DNA of 64,000 bases from contig NZ_JAVDPW010000002.1 of NCBI RefSeq assembly GCF_031453975.1, positions 310,001 to 374,000 on the forward strand. Reading direction: 5' to 3'. Below the pieces are notes generated by a model. The model was not told the origin of the DNA, ran no database searches, and saw nothing but the letters and a program-made list of their open reading frames with translations. A program made the position numbers and the translations under genes. Every line of letters begins with the position of its first letter. Position 1 is the stretch's first letter. Source of the stretch: Inquilinus ginsengisoli_A. GTDB lineage: Bacteria > Pseudomonadota > Alphaproteobacteria > DSM-16000 > Inquilinaceae. Shown one piece after another: positions 25,369-33,923 of the stretch.

Positions 25369-25445
25369 GTAGGTTGGGTTCGCAGCTGCGAACCCAACAA
25401 AAGCATTGGCATGATGTTGGGTTCGCGACCGCGAACCCAACCTAC
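25369..25445. repeat. dispersed two-palindrome element
   Basis: Two hairpin palindromes in tandem: GTAGGTTGGGTTCGC...GCGAACCCAACA, a spacer of about 20 bases, then TGTTGGGTTCGC...GCGAACCCAACCTAC. The outer arms also complement each other, so the whole unit could fold as a cruciform or a double hairpin. It lies between the convergent sspB and coq9 genes. Confidence 0.85.
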
Positions 25446-25449
25446 GAAG

Positions 25450-26142
25450 CTAGCCGGCGGCCGTCCCCCGCCCTTCACGCAACCGGGCGGCCAGGCGGAA
25501 CGGCGCTTCGGCGAGGTCGCCCAGCCGCTTCAGCCCCGAGATCTGGCGGCCGATGGCCAGGACCTCGCCGATCCGGCGCTCGAGGAAGGCCTGTGTCGTC
25601 TCCTGCCCGTCCGACCGGTCGTCCAGCCAGACCAGCAGGGTCGAGGCGTAGACCCCGGCCAGCAGCCCGCGCTTGCTGTAGAAATTGAGGTCGGTCGACC
25701 GGTCGCCCGCCGCCCGCCACATCGCGTCGACCGTGCCGTAGAGCTGGCGCAGACCCCGCCGCGACAGCGGCCGCGCCGCCCGCCGCGCCAGGTCGCGGCG
25801 GACCGCGTCGCGATAGGGCAGCAGCAGGTCGAGCCGGGTCAGCACGGCCTGCGCGATCTTCTCGCGCACCCGCAGCCCGGTGAAGGCCTCGCCCTCCGCC
25901 GCCAGCCGCTCGACCATCGCCCGGTCGGCCCAGTCGTGCAGCAGGTCCGCCAGTTCGGCGACGCCGCCCGGCAGCAGCACCGCGACCTCGTCGGCGCCGA
26001 AGCCGGCCTCCTCGGCGCCGAGGCGCAGCGCCTGGCGCGTCCAGCCGTCGAACGCCACATGCGGCAGGGTGGCGAGCAGCAGGGCGTCGCGCTCGGCGGC
26101 CCTGCCGGTTCCGGACATGTCGGTCAAGCCGCGGTCGGTCAT
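25450..26142 (-). CDS. coq9: COQ9 family protein (ubiquinone synthesis)
   Basis: A 230-residue protein of the COQ9/RpsU-divergently-transcribed family. It opens with a TetR-like helical region (RDALLLATLPHVAFDGWTRQAL), and the C-terminal half contains the family block GTVDAMWRAAGDRSTDLNFYSKRGLLAGVYASTLLVWLDD. That block forms the lipid-binding surface that presents ubiquinone precursors to COQ7 or its equivalent. It is downstream of def on the same strand, 10 bases after its stop. The family is named for its usual position beside rpsU, and a decayed rpsU-like remnant lies just beyond def here. Confidence 0.9.
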   Translation of the reverse strand: MTDRGLTDMSGTGRAAERDALLLATLPHVAFDGWTRQALRLGAEEAGFGADEVAVLLPGGVAELADLLHDWADRAMVERLAAEGEAFTGLRVREKIAQAVLTRLDLLLPYRDAVRRDLARRAARPLSRRGLRQLYGTVDAMWRAAGDRSTDLNFYSKRGLLAGVYASTLLVWLDDRSDGQETTQAFLERRIGEVLAIGRQISGLKRLGDLAEAPFRLAARLREGRGTAAG

Positions 26143-26151
26143 CGGTGCTCC

Positions 26152-26685
26152 CTAGACTCGGTCGGTGAGATAGCGGGCCTCGCTGTCGGAGGCCAAATCG
26201 TTCAGGTCGCGCAGCCGGTCGAGATAGAGCACGCCGTCGAGATGGTCGACCTCATGCTGCACCACCCGGCCGTGCAGCCCCTCGGCCTCACGCTCGATCA
26301 CCTTGCCGTCCAGCCCGAGCGCACGATAGCCGATCCGCCGCCAGCGCGGCACCAGGCCGCGGAAGCCCGGGATCGACAGGCAGCCCTCGAGCCCGACCAC
26401 CGTCTCCTCGTCCAGCGGCACGATCTCCGGGTTGACCAGAACGGTCGGCCCGTCGGGCGCCGGCGGCTCGCCCTCCTCCTGCCGCGCTGCCGGCACCTCG
26501 AACACGATCAGGCGCAGCGGCCGGTAGATCTGCGGCGCGGCCAGGCCGATGCCCGGCGCGTCCCGCATCGTCTCGATCATGTCGGCGGCGAGCCGCGCGA
26601 TCTCCGGATCCGTGGGATCGGCGACCGGATCCGCCAGGCGGCGCAGCACCGGATGCCCCATGCTGACGATCTTCAACAGCGTCAC
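26152..26685 (-). CDS. def: peptide deformylase
   Basis: A 177-residue metalloenzyme that removes the formyl group from nascent N-termini. All three signature motifs are intact: GIGLAAPQ (motif 1), EGCLSIPG (motif 2, metal-binding Cys) and HEVDHLDG (motif 3, HExxH). Start: GTG at 26685, with GGGAG eight bases upstream and MTLLKIVSMGHPVLRR as the usual N-terminus. It is unusually placed: next to coq9 and not beside fmt, so it may be a second deformylase copy. It overlaps nothing, but the rpsU-like remnant begins close by on the other strand. Confidence 0.93.
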   Translation of the reverse strand: MTLLKIVSMGHPVLRRLADPVADPTDPEIARLAADMIETMRDAPGIGLAAPQIYRPLRLIVFEVPAARQEEGEPPAPDGPTVLVNPEIVPLDEETVVGLEGCLSIPGFRGLVPRWRRIGYRALGLDGKVIEREAEGLHGRVVQHEVDHLDGVLYLDRLRDLNDLASDSEARYLTDRV

Positions 26686-26699
26686 GTTTCCGTCTCCCG

Positions 26700-26812
26700 A
26701 TGAATCCCTCAACCCGGCTGAAGAAGATGCAGCGCCAAGACATCTTCCGGGAGATGAAGCTTCGTCGCAACCACGAGCCCCCGGAGAAGCGGGTCCGTCA
26801 GCAGGTGAAGGC
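26700..26812 (+). pseudogene. rpsU-like (ribosomal protein S21) remnant
   Basis: The plus-strand frame reads RLKKMQRQDIFREMKLRRN, then HEPPEKRVRQQ. This matches the core of alphaproteobacterial S21 (LKKKMQRxxxFREMK...YEKPSEKRAR) with a one-residue deletion. The first 18 or so residues of S21 are absent (it starts MNPSTR). The C-terminal Arg/Lys-rich tail is replaced by unrelated sequence after about 26812. No ribosome site is visible. The region 26686-27002 therefore holds a degraded S21 gene and otherwise nothing I can identify. A divergent functional paralogue is less likely. Confidence 0.6.
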
Positions 26813-27002
26813 CGGACGATTCCGCAACGAGCCGATTTGCAGCCTCACCGAGGGCATGGCCCACCTGCGGTGTTCTCGCTGTGCCGGAAGCAGGACGGAC
26901 CCGGCGCCGAGAGGTGGTGTCATTCCACGCGGGCTTGCGGTAGGAATCAGGGACAGGCTTCGCCCGCAGGGCGGACGCCAAGAATGAAAACCCGGGGGAA
27001 CC

Positions 27003-28124
27003 ATGCTCATCGGCGTGCCGAAGGAAATCAAAACCCACGAGTATCGCGTCGGCCTGACCCCGAGCTCGGTCCGCGAACTGGTGCATCACGGGCATAGCGT
27101 CATCGTCGAGACCCTGGCCGGCGCCGGCATCGATTTCGGCGACGACCGCTACCGCGCCGCCGGCGCCGAGATCGTCGGATCGGCCAAGGAGGTCTTCGAC
27201 CGGGCCGAGATGGTGGTGAAGGTCAAGGAGCCGCAGCCCGACGAATGCCGCATGCTGCGCCGCGGCCAGGTGCTGTTCACCTATCTGCATCTGGCGCCCG
27301 ACCCGCGCCAGACCGAGCTGCTGATGAAATCCGGCGCGGTCGCCATCGCCTACGAGACCGTCACCGACGCCCGCGGCGGCCTGCCGCTGCTGGCGCCGAT
27401 GAGCGAGGTCGCCGGGCGGATGTCGATCCAGTGCGGCGCCCATTGCCTGGAGAAGATCCAGGGCGGGCGCGGCATGCTGCTGGGCGGCGTGCCGGGCGTG
27501 CCGGCGGCGAAGGTGGTGGTGCTGGGCGGCGGCGTGGTGGGCACCAACGCGGCGCGCATGGCGATGGGGCTGGAAGCCCATGTCACCGTGATCGACAAGT
27601 CGCTGCAGCGGCTGAAGGAGCTGGACCTGCAGTTCGGCGCCGAGCTGAACACGATCTATTCGACCGTCGACGCGATCGAGGAATACGTCACCGGGGCCGA
27701 CCTGGTGATCGGCGCGGTGCTGGTCCCTGGCGCCGCGGCGCCGCGGCTGGTGACTCGGGCCATGATCGCGAAGATGAAGCCGGGTTCGGTGGTGGTGGAC
27801 GTTGCCATCGACCAGGGCGGCTGCTTCGAGACCTCGAAGGCCACCACCCATGACGACCCGACCTATGTCGTCGACGGCGTGGTGCATTACTGCGTCGCCA
27901 ACATGCCGGGCGGTGTGGCGCGGACCTCGACCGTGGCGCTGAACAACGCCACCCTGCCCTTCGCCCTGGCGCTGGCCGACAAGGGCTATCGCCGCGCCTG
28001 CCTCGACGACGCGCATCTGCGCGAAGGCCTGAACATCCATTCCGGCCAGGTCACCAACAAGCCGGTGGCCGATGCGCTGGGCCTCAACTACGTCCCGGCC
28101 GAAGTGGTGCTGCGCGCCGCGTAG
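27003..28124 (+). CDS. ald: alanine dehydrogenase
   Basis: A 373-residue NAD-dependent enzyme interconverting L-alanine with pyruvate and ammonia. The N-terminus MLIGVPKEIKTHEYRVGLTP carries the substrate Arg, followed by VKVKEPQ (catalytic Lys) and LFTYLHLA (catalytic His near residue 96). The NAD fold has VVVLGGGVVGTNAARMA. The C-terminal block VNMPGAV-like VANMPGGVARTSTVALNNATLP is typical. GGGGGAACC precedes the ATG. It ends 18 bases before a strong hairpin and is convergent with the PLP enzyme gene. Confidence 0.96.
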   Translation: MLIGVPKEIKTHEYRVGLTPSSVRELVHHGHSVIVETLAGAGIDFGDDRYRAAGAEIVGSAKEVFDRAEMVVKVKEPQPDECRMLRRGQVLFTYLHLAPDPRQTELLMKSGAVAIAYETVTDARGGLPLLAPMSEVAGRMSIQCGAHCLEKIQGGRGMLLGGVPGVPAAKVVVLGGGVVGTNAARMAMGLEAHVTVIDKSLQRLKELDLQFGAELNTIYSTVDAIEEYVTGADLVIGAVLVPGAAAPRLVTRAMIAKMKPGSVVVDVAIDQGGCFETSKATTHDDPTYVVDGVVHYCVANMPGGVARTSTVALNNATLPFALALADKGYRRACLDDAHLREGLNIHSGQVTNKPVADALGLNYVPAEVVLRAA

Positions 28125-28142
28125 GCGGGCCCGGACGCGCGT

Positions 28143-28171
28143 GTCCCTCTCCCGCCACGCGGGAGAGGGAC
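28143..28171. terminator. bidirectional hairpin between ald and the PLP enzyme gene
   Basis: Thirteen-base stem GTCCCTCTCCCGC (28143-28155), three-base loop, GCGGGAGAGGGAC (28159-28171). It sits between two convergent genes. The flanking U-runs are short, so termination efficiency is uncertain. CCCTCTCCCGC...GCGGGAGAGGG is also a frequent intergenic repeat type. Confidence 0.65.
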
Positions 28172-28185
28172 ATATTCGAAAGTCT

Positions 28186-29397
28186 CTACCGCGGAAACCG
28201 CAGCAACGACTCCAGCCCCTTCTGCGCTCGGGCCGCCAGCCGGGCGCGGGCGTCGCCCTTGGGCGGATCGCCGGCCGCGCCGCGCAGCACCGCCAGCAGC
28301 CGGTCCAGCACCACCTGCGCCTCGCCGTCATGCAGGTTGCACGGGTCGAGATAGATGAAGCCGTGCTCGGCCTCATGGTCGCGGATGATCACCGGCGGGT
28401 CGCCGGCGGCCAGGCGGTCGGCGACGTCCCAGGCGGCCAGGCCGCATTTGGCCGGATCGAAGGTCACCCGCAGCCGGTCGAGCGGGTTGTCGGTCGGGTC
28501 CGGCTCGATCACCGCCGTCACCCCCGGCAGGCCGGCCAAGCCCTCGTGCCACAGTTTCAGATGGCCGTCCTCGCGGGCCCGCGCCGCGGCGTGGTCGCGC
28601 CGCTCCCAGGCGTCGAGCGCGGCGATGGCGCCGACCACGCCCTCCTTGCCCACCTTCATGCCGCGGCCGATGCCCCGGTTCTGCAGATAGGCGGCCCGCA
28701 CCAGGTCCTCGCGCCCGGCGACGATGCCGGCGGTCGGGCCGCCCAGGAACTTGTGGGCGCTGTAGATCACGATATCGCCGCCGCGGGCCAGGAAGCCGAT
28801 CAGGTCATATTCCGACGCGGCGTCGACGATCACCGGCACGCCCTTGGCATGGCAGATCGCGGCGAACTCCTCGAGCGGGATCTGGCCGTACTGCACGACG
28901 TGATGGGAGACGACATAGAGCGCCGCCGCCGTGCGTTCGGTGATCGCGCCGCCCAGCTGATAGCCCGACGCCTGGGTGGCGGTGCCGACCGGCACCACCG
29001 TGGCGCCGGCCAGGCGCACCGCCTGGTCGACCGGGGCGCCGTAGCTGACCATGTGGCCGACCTGCAGCAGCACCTCGGTCTTCGCCATGCCAGGCGTGTC
29101 CGGCAGCCGTTCGATCGCCAGCAGGTCGGTGCCGGTCATGGCGCCGGCCACGGCCAGGCTGATCCCGGCCGAGGCCGAGGCGGTGACGAAGCCGGCTTCG
29201 GTGCCGCAGGACTTCGCGATGCGGGCGCTGGCCTTGCGCTGCAGGTCGTTGATCTCGACGAATTGCGGCAGGATCTCGGACACGGCCTGCACCGCCTCGG
29301 GCACCACGATCGAGGCGCCCAGCGAGGTCATGGTGCCGGACACGTTGATCACCGGGCGCAGGCCCAGGCGGCGGCGGATATCCTCGTTCGACTTCAT
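28186..29397 (-). CDS. SelA/DgaE-like pyridoxal-phosphate enzyme
   Basis: A 403-residue fold-type I PLP enzyme. The N-terminus RRLGLRPVINVSGTMTSLGAS and the active-site segment YSAHKFLGGPTAGIVAG (Schiff-base Lys at about 229) match the SelA-like group. That group includes D-glucosaminate-6-phosphate ammonia-lyase (DgaE) and related enzymes, not true selenocysteine synthase; VIVDAASEYD provides the PLP Asp. It is the last gene of the transporter-amidohydrolase operon, 12 bases after ridA. Inferred role: beta-elimination or ammonia-lyase step on an amino compound freed by the amidohydrolase. Exact substrate unknown. Confidence 0.85.
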   Translation of the reverse strand: MKSNEDIRRRLGLRPVINVSGTMTSLGASIVVPEAVQAVSEILPQFVEINDLQRKASARIAKSCGTEAGFVTASASAGISLAVAGAMTGTDLLAIERLPDTPGMAKTEVLLQVGHMVSYGAPVDQAVRLAGATVVPVGTATQASGYQLGGAITERTAAALYVVSHHVVQYGQIPLEEFAAICHAKGVPVIVDAASEYDLIGFLARGGDIVIYSAHKFLGGPTAGIVAGREDLVRAAYLQNRGIGRGMKVGKEGVVGAIAALDAWERRDHAAARAREDGHLKLWHEGLAGLPGVTAVIEPDPTDNPLDRLRVTFDPAKCGLAAWDVADRLAAGDPPVIIRDHEAEHGFIYLDPCNLHDGEAQVVLDRLLAVLRGAAGDPPKGDARARLAARAQKGLESLLRFPR

Positions 29398-29409
29398 CTC
29401 ACAATCCTC

Positions 29410-29877
29410 TCAGCGCGCGAATTCGACGACGGCTTCGATCTCGACCGTGATCTGGCCGGGCAGCGACCCCATGCCGACGGCCGAGCGGGCGTGGCGCCCG
29501 ATCTCCGGCCCGAACAGGTCGACGAACAGGTCGGAGCAGCCGTTGATGACAGCGGGATGATGCTCGAACTCCGGCACCGCGTTGACCATGCCCAGCAGCT
29601 TGACGATGGCGGTGACGCGGTTGAGGTCGCCCAGCGCCTCATGCATCACCGCGATCAGGTTGATCCCGGTCAACCGGGCATGGCGATAGGCGGCCTGCTG
29701 GTCGACGGCGGCGCCGACCTTGCCGCGGTGCTGGAAGCCATCCGGCTCGGACGGGCCCTGGCCGGACAGGAACAGCAGCTGGCCGGACACGCGGTGCGTC
29801 TCGAAATTCGCGACCGGCGACGGCGCCTTGGGCAGGGTGATGCCGAGCGCGGCAAGGCGGTCGTAGACGTTGGGCAT
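29410..29877 (-). CDS. RidA family protein
   Basis: A 155-residue YjgF/YER057c/UK114 domain (VSGQLLFLSGQGP; MHEALGDLNRVTAIVKLLGMVNAVPEF; then VGMGSLPGQITVEIEAVVEF). RidA proteins hydrolyse reactive enamine/imine intermediates released by PLP-dependent eliminases. That fits its position directly upstream of the SelA/DgaE-like PLP enzyme. The ATG at 29877 lies two bases after the oppF-like stop; a TTG two codons earlier would overlap that stop. The long-N-terminus subgroup seen here is often linked to catabolic operons. Confidence 0.88.
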   Translation of the reverse strand: MPNVYDRLAALGITLPKAPSPVANFETHRVSGQLLFLSGQGPSEPDGFQHRGKVGAAVDQQAAYRHARLTGINLIAVMHEALGDLNRVTAIVKLLGMVNAVPEFEHHPAVINGCSDLFVDLFGPEIGRHARSAVGMGSLPGQITVEIEAVVEFAR

Positions 29878-29879
29878 GG

Positions 29880-30887
29880 TCAATCCGGCTTCGGTTGGTC
29901 GTTCAGTTCGGCATCGCGGATGCAGGCGACGAAGCGCCCGGGCTCGCGTTCGGTCAGCGGCGGCACCGCCTGGGCGCAGGCGTCGATCGCCAGCGGGCAG
30001 CGGGTGCGGAAGACGCAGCCCGAGGGCGGGTTGATCGGGCTGGGGATGTCGCCCTTCAAGAGGATGCGGTCGCGCTTCGCCCGCGGGTCGGGCACCGGCG
30101 CGGCCGACAGCAGGGCCTTGGTGTAGGGGTGGCGCGGCCGGTCATAGACCAGGCGGGTCGGCCCCTTCTCCATGATCCGGCCGAGATACATCACCACGAT
30201 CTCGTCGCAGAGATAGTCGACCACGGCGAGGTCGTGGGCGACGAACAGCAGGGTCAGGCCGAGGTCGCGCTGGATGTCCTGGATCAGGTTCAGCACCTGG
30301 GCCTGGACCGAGACGTCGAGGGCCGAGACCGGCTCGTCCGCCACGATGAAGTCGGGCTCCACCGCCAGGGCCCGGGCGATGCCGATGCGCTGGCGCTGGC
30401 CGCCGGAGAATTCATGCGGGAAGCGACGGCGATGGTCGGCGCTGAGGCCCACGCGCTCCAGTAACTCGCCGATGCGCTCGGTGCGGCGGCCCTTGGCCAG
30501 GCCGTGAGTGTCCAGCGCCTCGCCCAGGATCTCGGCCACGCTCATGCGCGGGTTGAGGCTGGCATAGGGGTCCTGGAACACGATCTGCATCCGCCGGCGC
30601 CAGGCGCGGAACGCCTTTTCCGGCAGGGCGGTGACGTCGGTGCCGTCGAACATCACCCGGCCGCCGGTCGGCTCGATCAGCCGCAGGATGGCGCGGCCGG
30701 TGGTGGTCTTGCCGGACCCCGACTCGCCGACCAGCCCGACGATGCTGTTGCGCCGGATCGACAGGCTGACATTCTCGACCGCGCGGACCACGCGGCCATG
30801 GCCGATCGGGAAATGCACCGACAGGTTCTGCACATCCAGCAGCGGCGCGGCGGGATCGATGTCCGGGCGGAGGGCGGCGGCGGTCAT
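29880..30887 (-). CDS. OppF/DppF-type ABC transporter ATPase
   Basis: A 335-residue ATP-binding subunit of a peptide/nickel-type importer. Walker A GESGSGKTTTGR, signature EFSGGQRQRIGIARAL, Walker B FIVADEPVSALD and H-loop LFVAHDLAVV are all present. The oligopeptide-specific C-terminal extension has four cysteines or basic motifs (PPSGCVFRTRCPLA). The ATG at 30887 overlaps the stop of the OppD-like gene (ATGA). It works with the OppD-like ATPase and the two permeases of the same operon. Confidence 0.94.
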   Translation of the reverse strand: MTAAALRPDIDPAAPLLDVQNLSVHFPIGHGRVVRAVENVSLSIRRNSIVGLVGESGSGKTTTGRAILRLIEPTGGRVMFDGTDVTALPEKAFRAWRRRMQIVFQDPYASLNPRMSVAEILGEALDTHGLAKGRRTERIGELLERVGLSADHRRRFPHEFSGGQRQRIGIARALAVEPDFIVADEPVSALDVSVQAQVLNLIQDIQRDLGLTLLFVAHDLAVVDYLCDEIVVMYLGRIMEKGPTRLVYDRPRHPYTKALLSAAPVPDPRAKRDRILLKGDIPSPINPPSGCVFRTRCPLAIDACAQAVPPLTEREPGRFVACIRDAELNDQPKPD

Positions 30888-31897
30888 AGCTGGTCCGTCC
30901 TGCGGCAACGGGAGCGATGGCCGGCCTGCACCGCGGCGAGGTCCGGCACCGCCGCCTCGCAGGGGCCCTCGGTCAGCGGGCAGCGCGGCGCGAAGGCGCA
31001 GCCGGGCGGCAGGGCCATGACGCTGGGCACCGTGCCGGGGATCGGCTGCAGCCGGGCGTCGTCGTGCCGGCCACCGGTGCGGGCGTTGGGGATGCAGGAC
31101 AAGAGGCCACGGGTGTAGGGGTGGCGCGGCCGGTCGAACAGGTCGAGCACCGGCGCCTCCTCCACCACCCGGCCGGCATACATTACGGCGACGCGCTGCG
31201 CGATCTCGGCCACCACGCCCATGTTGTGGGTGACGAACAGGATCGACATGCCGATCTCGGCCTGCAGCCGGCGCAGCAGGTCCAGGATCTGGGCCTGGAT
31301 GGTGACGTCGAGCGCCGTGGTCGGCTCGTCCGCGATCAGCACCGACGGGTTGCAGGACAGGGCCAGCGCGATCATCACCCGCTGGCGCATGCCGCCCGAC
31401 ATCTGGTGGGGGTAGTCGTTCAGCCGCGACGCCGCAGCCGGGATCTCGACCAGTTCCAGCATGCGCTGGGCGCGCTTCATCGCCTCGCCCCGGCCGACAT
31501 GCTCGTGCAGCTGCACCGACTCGGCGATCTGGTCGCCGACGGTGAACAGCGGGTTCAGGCTGGTCATCGGCTCCTGGAAGATCATTGCGATCTCCCGCCC
31601 GCGCAGCTGGCGCAGCAGCGTGGGCTTGGCATGGGCCAGGTCGTGGGTGGTGCCGGCGCGGTCGCGGAAGCGGATGGTGCCGCCCATGATCCGCCCGGCC
31701 GGCTTGGGCAGCAGCCCCATGATCGACAGGCTGGTGACCGATTTGCCCGAGCCGGATTCGCCGACGATCGCCAGCGTCTCGCCCCGCGCCAGGTCGAAGG
31801 ACACGCCGTCGACCGATTTGGCGATGCCGTCCCGGCTGTGGAACCAGGTCTGCAGATCCTCGACCGCGAGGACGATGTCGCGGCTGCTGGCGCTCAT
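30884..31897 (-). CDS. OppD/DppD-type ABC transporter ATPase
   Basis: A 337-residue importer ATPase. Walker A GESGSGKSVTSLS, signature QMSGGMRQRVMIALAL, Walker B LIADEPTTALD and switch LFVTHNMGVV are intact. The C-terminal domain has PPGCAFAPRCPL, shared with OppD/DppD subunits. It overlaps both neighbours by four bases (the amidohydrolase upstream, OppF-like downstream), evidence for tight translational coupling. Confidence 0.94.
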   Translation of the reverse strand: MSASSRDIVLAVEDLQTWFHSRDGIAKSVDGVSFDLARGETLAIVGESGSGKSVTSLSIMGLLPKPAGRIMGGTIRFRDRAGTTHDLAHAKPTLLRQLRGREIAMIFQEPMTSLNPLFTVGDQIAESVQLHEHVGRGEAMKRAQRMLELVEIPAAASRLNDYPHQMSGGMRQRVMIALALSCNPSVLIADEPTTALDVTIQAQILDLLRRLQAEIGMSILFVTHNMGVVAEIAQRVAVMYAGRVVEEAPVLDLFDRPRHPYTRGLLSCIPNARTGGRHDDARLQPIPGTVPSVMALPPGCAFAPRCPLTEGPCEAAVPDLAAVQAGHRSRCRRTDQL

Positions 31898-33054
31898 CCG
31901 TGGACCGTCGGGTCGAACAGGCGGGCCGCCTTGACCGACCTGGTGCCGAGGATCGCGTGGCGCGGCGCGAACAGCCGGTCGAGGGTGGCGCTGTCGCCGG
32001 AGGAATCCGGCAGCGTCACCGACGCATCCTCCAGCTCGAAGATGGTGAAGTCGGCCTCGGCCCCCGCCGCCAGCCTGCCTTCGGACGGCAGCCCGATCAC
32101 CGAGCGCGGCCGGGTGCTGGCGGCGGCCACCACCTCGGCGAAGGGCATGCCGACGGCGAGCAGCTTCGACATCGTCGTCGCCATGTCCCAGACCGGGCCG
32201 TCGATCGAGCGCAGATGCAGGTCGGTCGAGATCGAGAACGGGAACAGCCCGCGTTCGATCCCGGCCCGCGCCACCTTGAAGGAGAAGGACGCGCCGCCAT
32301 GGCCGACATCCAGCCGCACCCCGGCCGCCGCGACCTGCCTGGCGATGCCGAACAGCTCCTCATCCTCCAGGATGTTGCCGCCCGGCTTGCCGTGGAAGCA
32401 ATGGGTCAGCACGTCGCCCGGGGTCAGGATCTCCAGCACCTCTTCCAGCAGCGGCGGCGGTTCGCCGACATGGACCATCAGCGGCAGCTTGGCGATCTTC
32501 GCCACCTTCTTGGCGATCTTGACCGGGGTGATGCCCCAGGCGCCGGTCACGGTGCTGCAGGCCCGGCACTTGATGCCGCGGATGATGTCGCGGTTGGCCT
32601 CGATCACCGCCAGCGTCCGGGTGATGTCGATCGAGCGCTGGTCGATCAGCTCGCTGACCCGGTTGCAGGCGACCAGGCCGATCGAGCCGATGTTGAGGAA
32701 GGCGACCACCCGCTCCGCCGCCGGTTCGGCGATGAACTCGCGGAAGCCGACGAAGTTGCCTTCGCCCGAGGAGCCGGCGTCGACGATGGTGGTGACGCCA
32801 TGCGCCAGCCCGCCCTGGGACGGGCGGATCGAGATGTCGGTGCCGCCGTGATAGACATGGGCGTGCAGGTCGGCCCAGCCGGGCGAGATCCAGGCACCCC
32901 TGGCGTCGATCACCTCGGCGCCGGTGGGCGCGTCGATCCCCTGCCCTGCGGCCGTGACGCGGCCGTCTTCGATGCGGAGGTCGATCGGCCGGTCGTCGGC
33001 GTGATCGGGGAAGCCGACCGGGCGGGCGGCGCGGATGAGCAGCGATTGGGCCAT
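31894..33054 (-). CDS. amidohydrolase/deacetylase (EF_0837/AHA_3915-like)
   Basis: A 386-residue amidohydrolase-superfamily enzyme. The metal motif HxH is in WADLHAHVYHGG (about 62). The region GIKCRACSTVTG carries the candidate bridging Lys. Further ligands are His in PLMVHVGEPP and THCFHGKPGG, and the catalytic Asp in SISTDLHLRS. The pattern fits the amidohydrolase/deacetylase group that is often encoded beside DgaE-like PLP enzymes. Inferred role: opening or deacylating a compound imported by the Opp-like transporter. The ATG overlaps the permease stop (TAATG) and the end overlaps the OppD-like start by four bases. Confidence 0.85.
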   Translation of the reverse strand: MAQSLLIRAARPVGFPDHADDRPIDLRIEDGRVTAAGQGIDAPTGAEVIDARGAWISPGWADLHAHVYHGGTDISIRPSQGGLAHGVTTIVDAGSSGEGNFVGFREFIAEPAAERVVAFLNIGSIGLVACNRVSELIDQRSIDITRTLAVIEANRDIIRGIKCRACSTVTGAWGITPVKIAKKVAKIAKLPLMVHVGEPPPLLEEVLEILTPGDVLTHCFHGKPGGNILEDEELFGIARQVAAAGVRLDVGHGGASFSFKVARAGIERGLFPFSISTDLHLRSIDGPVWDMATTMSKLLAVGMPFAEVVAAASTRPRSVIGLPSEGRLAAGAEADFTIFELEDASVTLPDSSGDSATLDRLFAPRHAILGTRSVKAARLFDPTVHG

Positions 33055-33923
33055 TACAGCTCCTTGCGCAGGCGGGGGTCGAGGATGTCGCGCAGGCCGT
33101 CGCCGACCATCTGCAGCGACACCACGGACAGGACGATGGCGAGGCCGGGGAACACCATCATCCAGTCGGCCGAGCCCATGTATTGCTGGCCGGCGCTGAT
33201 CATGGTGCCCCAGGTGGGGATTTCGGGCGAGACGCCGACGCCGAGGAAGGACAGCCCGGCCTCGGCCAGGATGGCGTAGGCGAAGATGAAGGTGCCCTGC
33301 ACCAGGATCGGCGACCACAGGTTGCGCAGCACATGCGCGGTGACGATCCGCCAGGTCGACACGCCCAGCGCCCGCGCCGCCTCGACGAAGGGCAGCTCGC
33401 GGATCACCAGGGTCGAGGCGCGGACGATGCGGGCCAAGCGCGGGGTGTAGACGATGCCCAGCGCCAGGATGACGTTGACCAGCGAGGGTCCCAGTGCCGC
33501 GACCAGCGAGATCGCCAGCAGGATGTCGGGGAAGGCCATCATCGCGTCGATCAGCCGGGCCACCACCCGGTCGGCCGGCTTGAAGAAGCCGGCGACCAGC
33601 CCGAGGATGATGCCCAGCACCGAGGACAGGATCACCACGGAAAAGCCGACGAACAGCGACAGCCGGCCGCCATAGACGGCGCGGGTGAAGACGTCGCGGC
33701 CGAATTCGTCGGTGCCGAACCAATGGGCGCCGCTGGGCGGCTTCAGCCGGTTGACGATCGACAGCTTCTGCGGGGCGTAGCCGGTGATGTAGGGCGCGAA
33801 GGCGGCGGCCAGCACCAGCACCACCAGCACGATCAGCCCGATCAGCGCGGTCTTGCGGCGGACCAGCAGCCGGGCGAGCTTCATGCGCTCGCCGGCCACC
33901 GAGACGGAAGCGGTGGCGGCCAT
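33054..33923 (-). CDS. OppC/DppC-type ABC transporter permease
   Basis: A 289-residue permease with six predicted membrane helices. It has the OppC-type N-terminal hydrophobic segment followed by the periplasmic motif LKPPSGAHWFGTDEFGRDVFTR, a strong family mark. The cytoplasmic EAA loop reads EAARALGVSTWRIVTAHVLRN. It partners the OppB-like permease; its ATG overlaps the OppB-like stop by one base (TGATG on the minus strand). Confidence 0.94.
   Translation of the reverse strand: MAATASVSVAGERMKLARLLVRRKTALIGLIVLVVLVLAAAFAPYITGYAPQKLSIVNRLKPPSGAHWFGTDEFGRDVFTRAVYGGRLSLFVGFSVVILSSVLGIILGLVAGFFKPADRVVARLIDAMMAFPDILLAISLVAALGPSLVNVILALGIVYTPRLARIVRASTLVIRELPFVEAARALGVSTWRIVTAHVLRNLWSPILVQGTFIFAYAILAEAGLSFLGVGVSPEIPTWGTMISAGQQYMGSADWMMVFPGLAIVLSVVSLQMVGDGLRDILDPRLRKEL

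Noticed and set aside
28186..29397. True selenocysteine synthase (SelA)
   Set aside because: No selB, selD or tRNA-Sec nearby, and the catabolic operon context fits the SelA-like ammonia-lyase group better.
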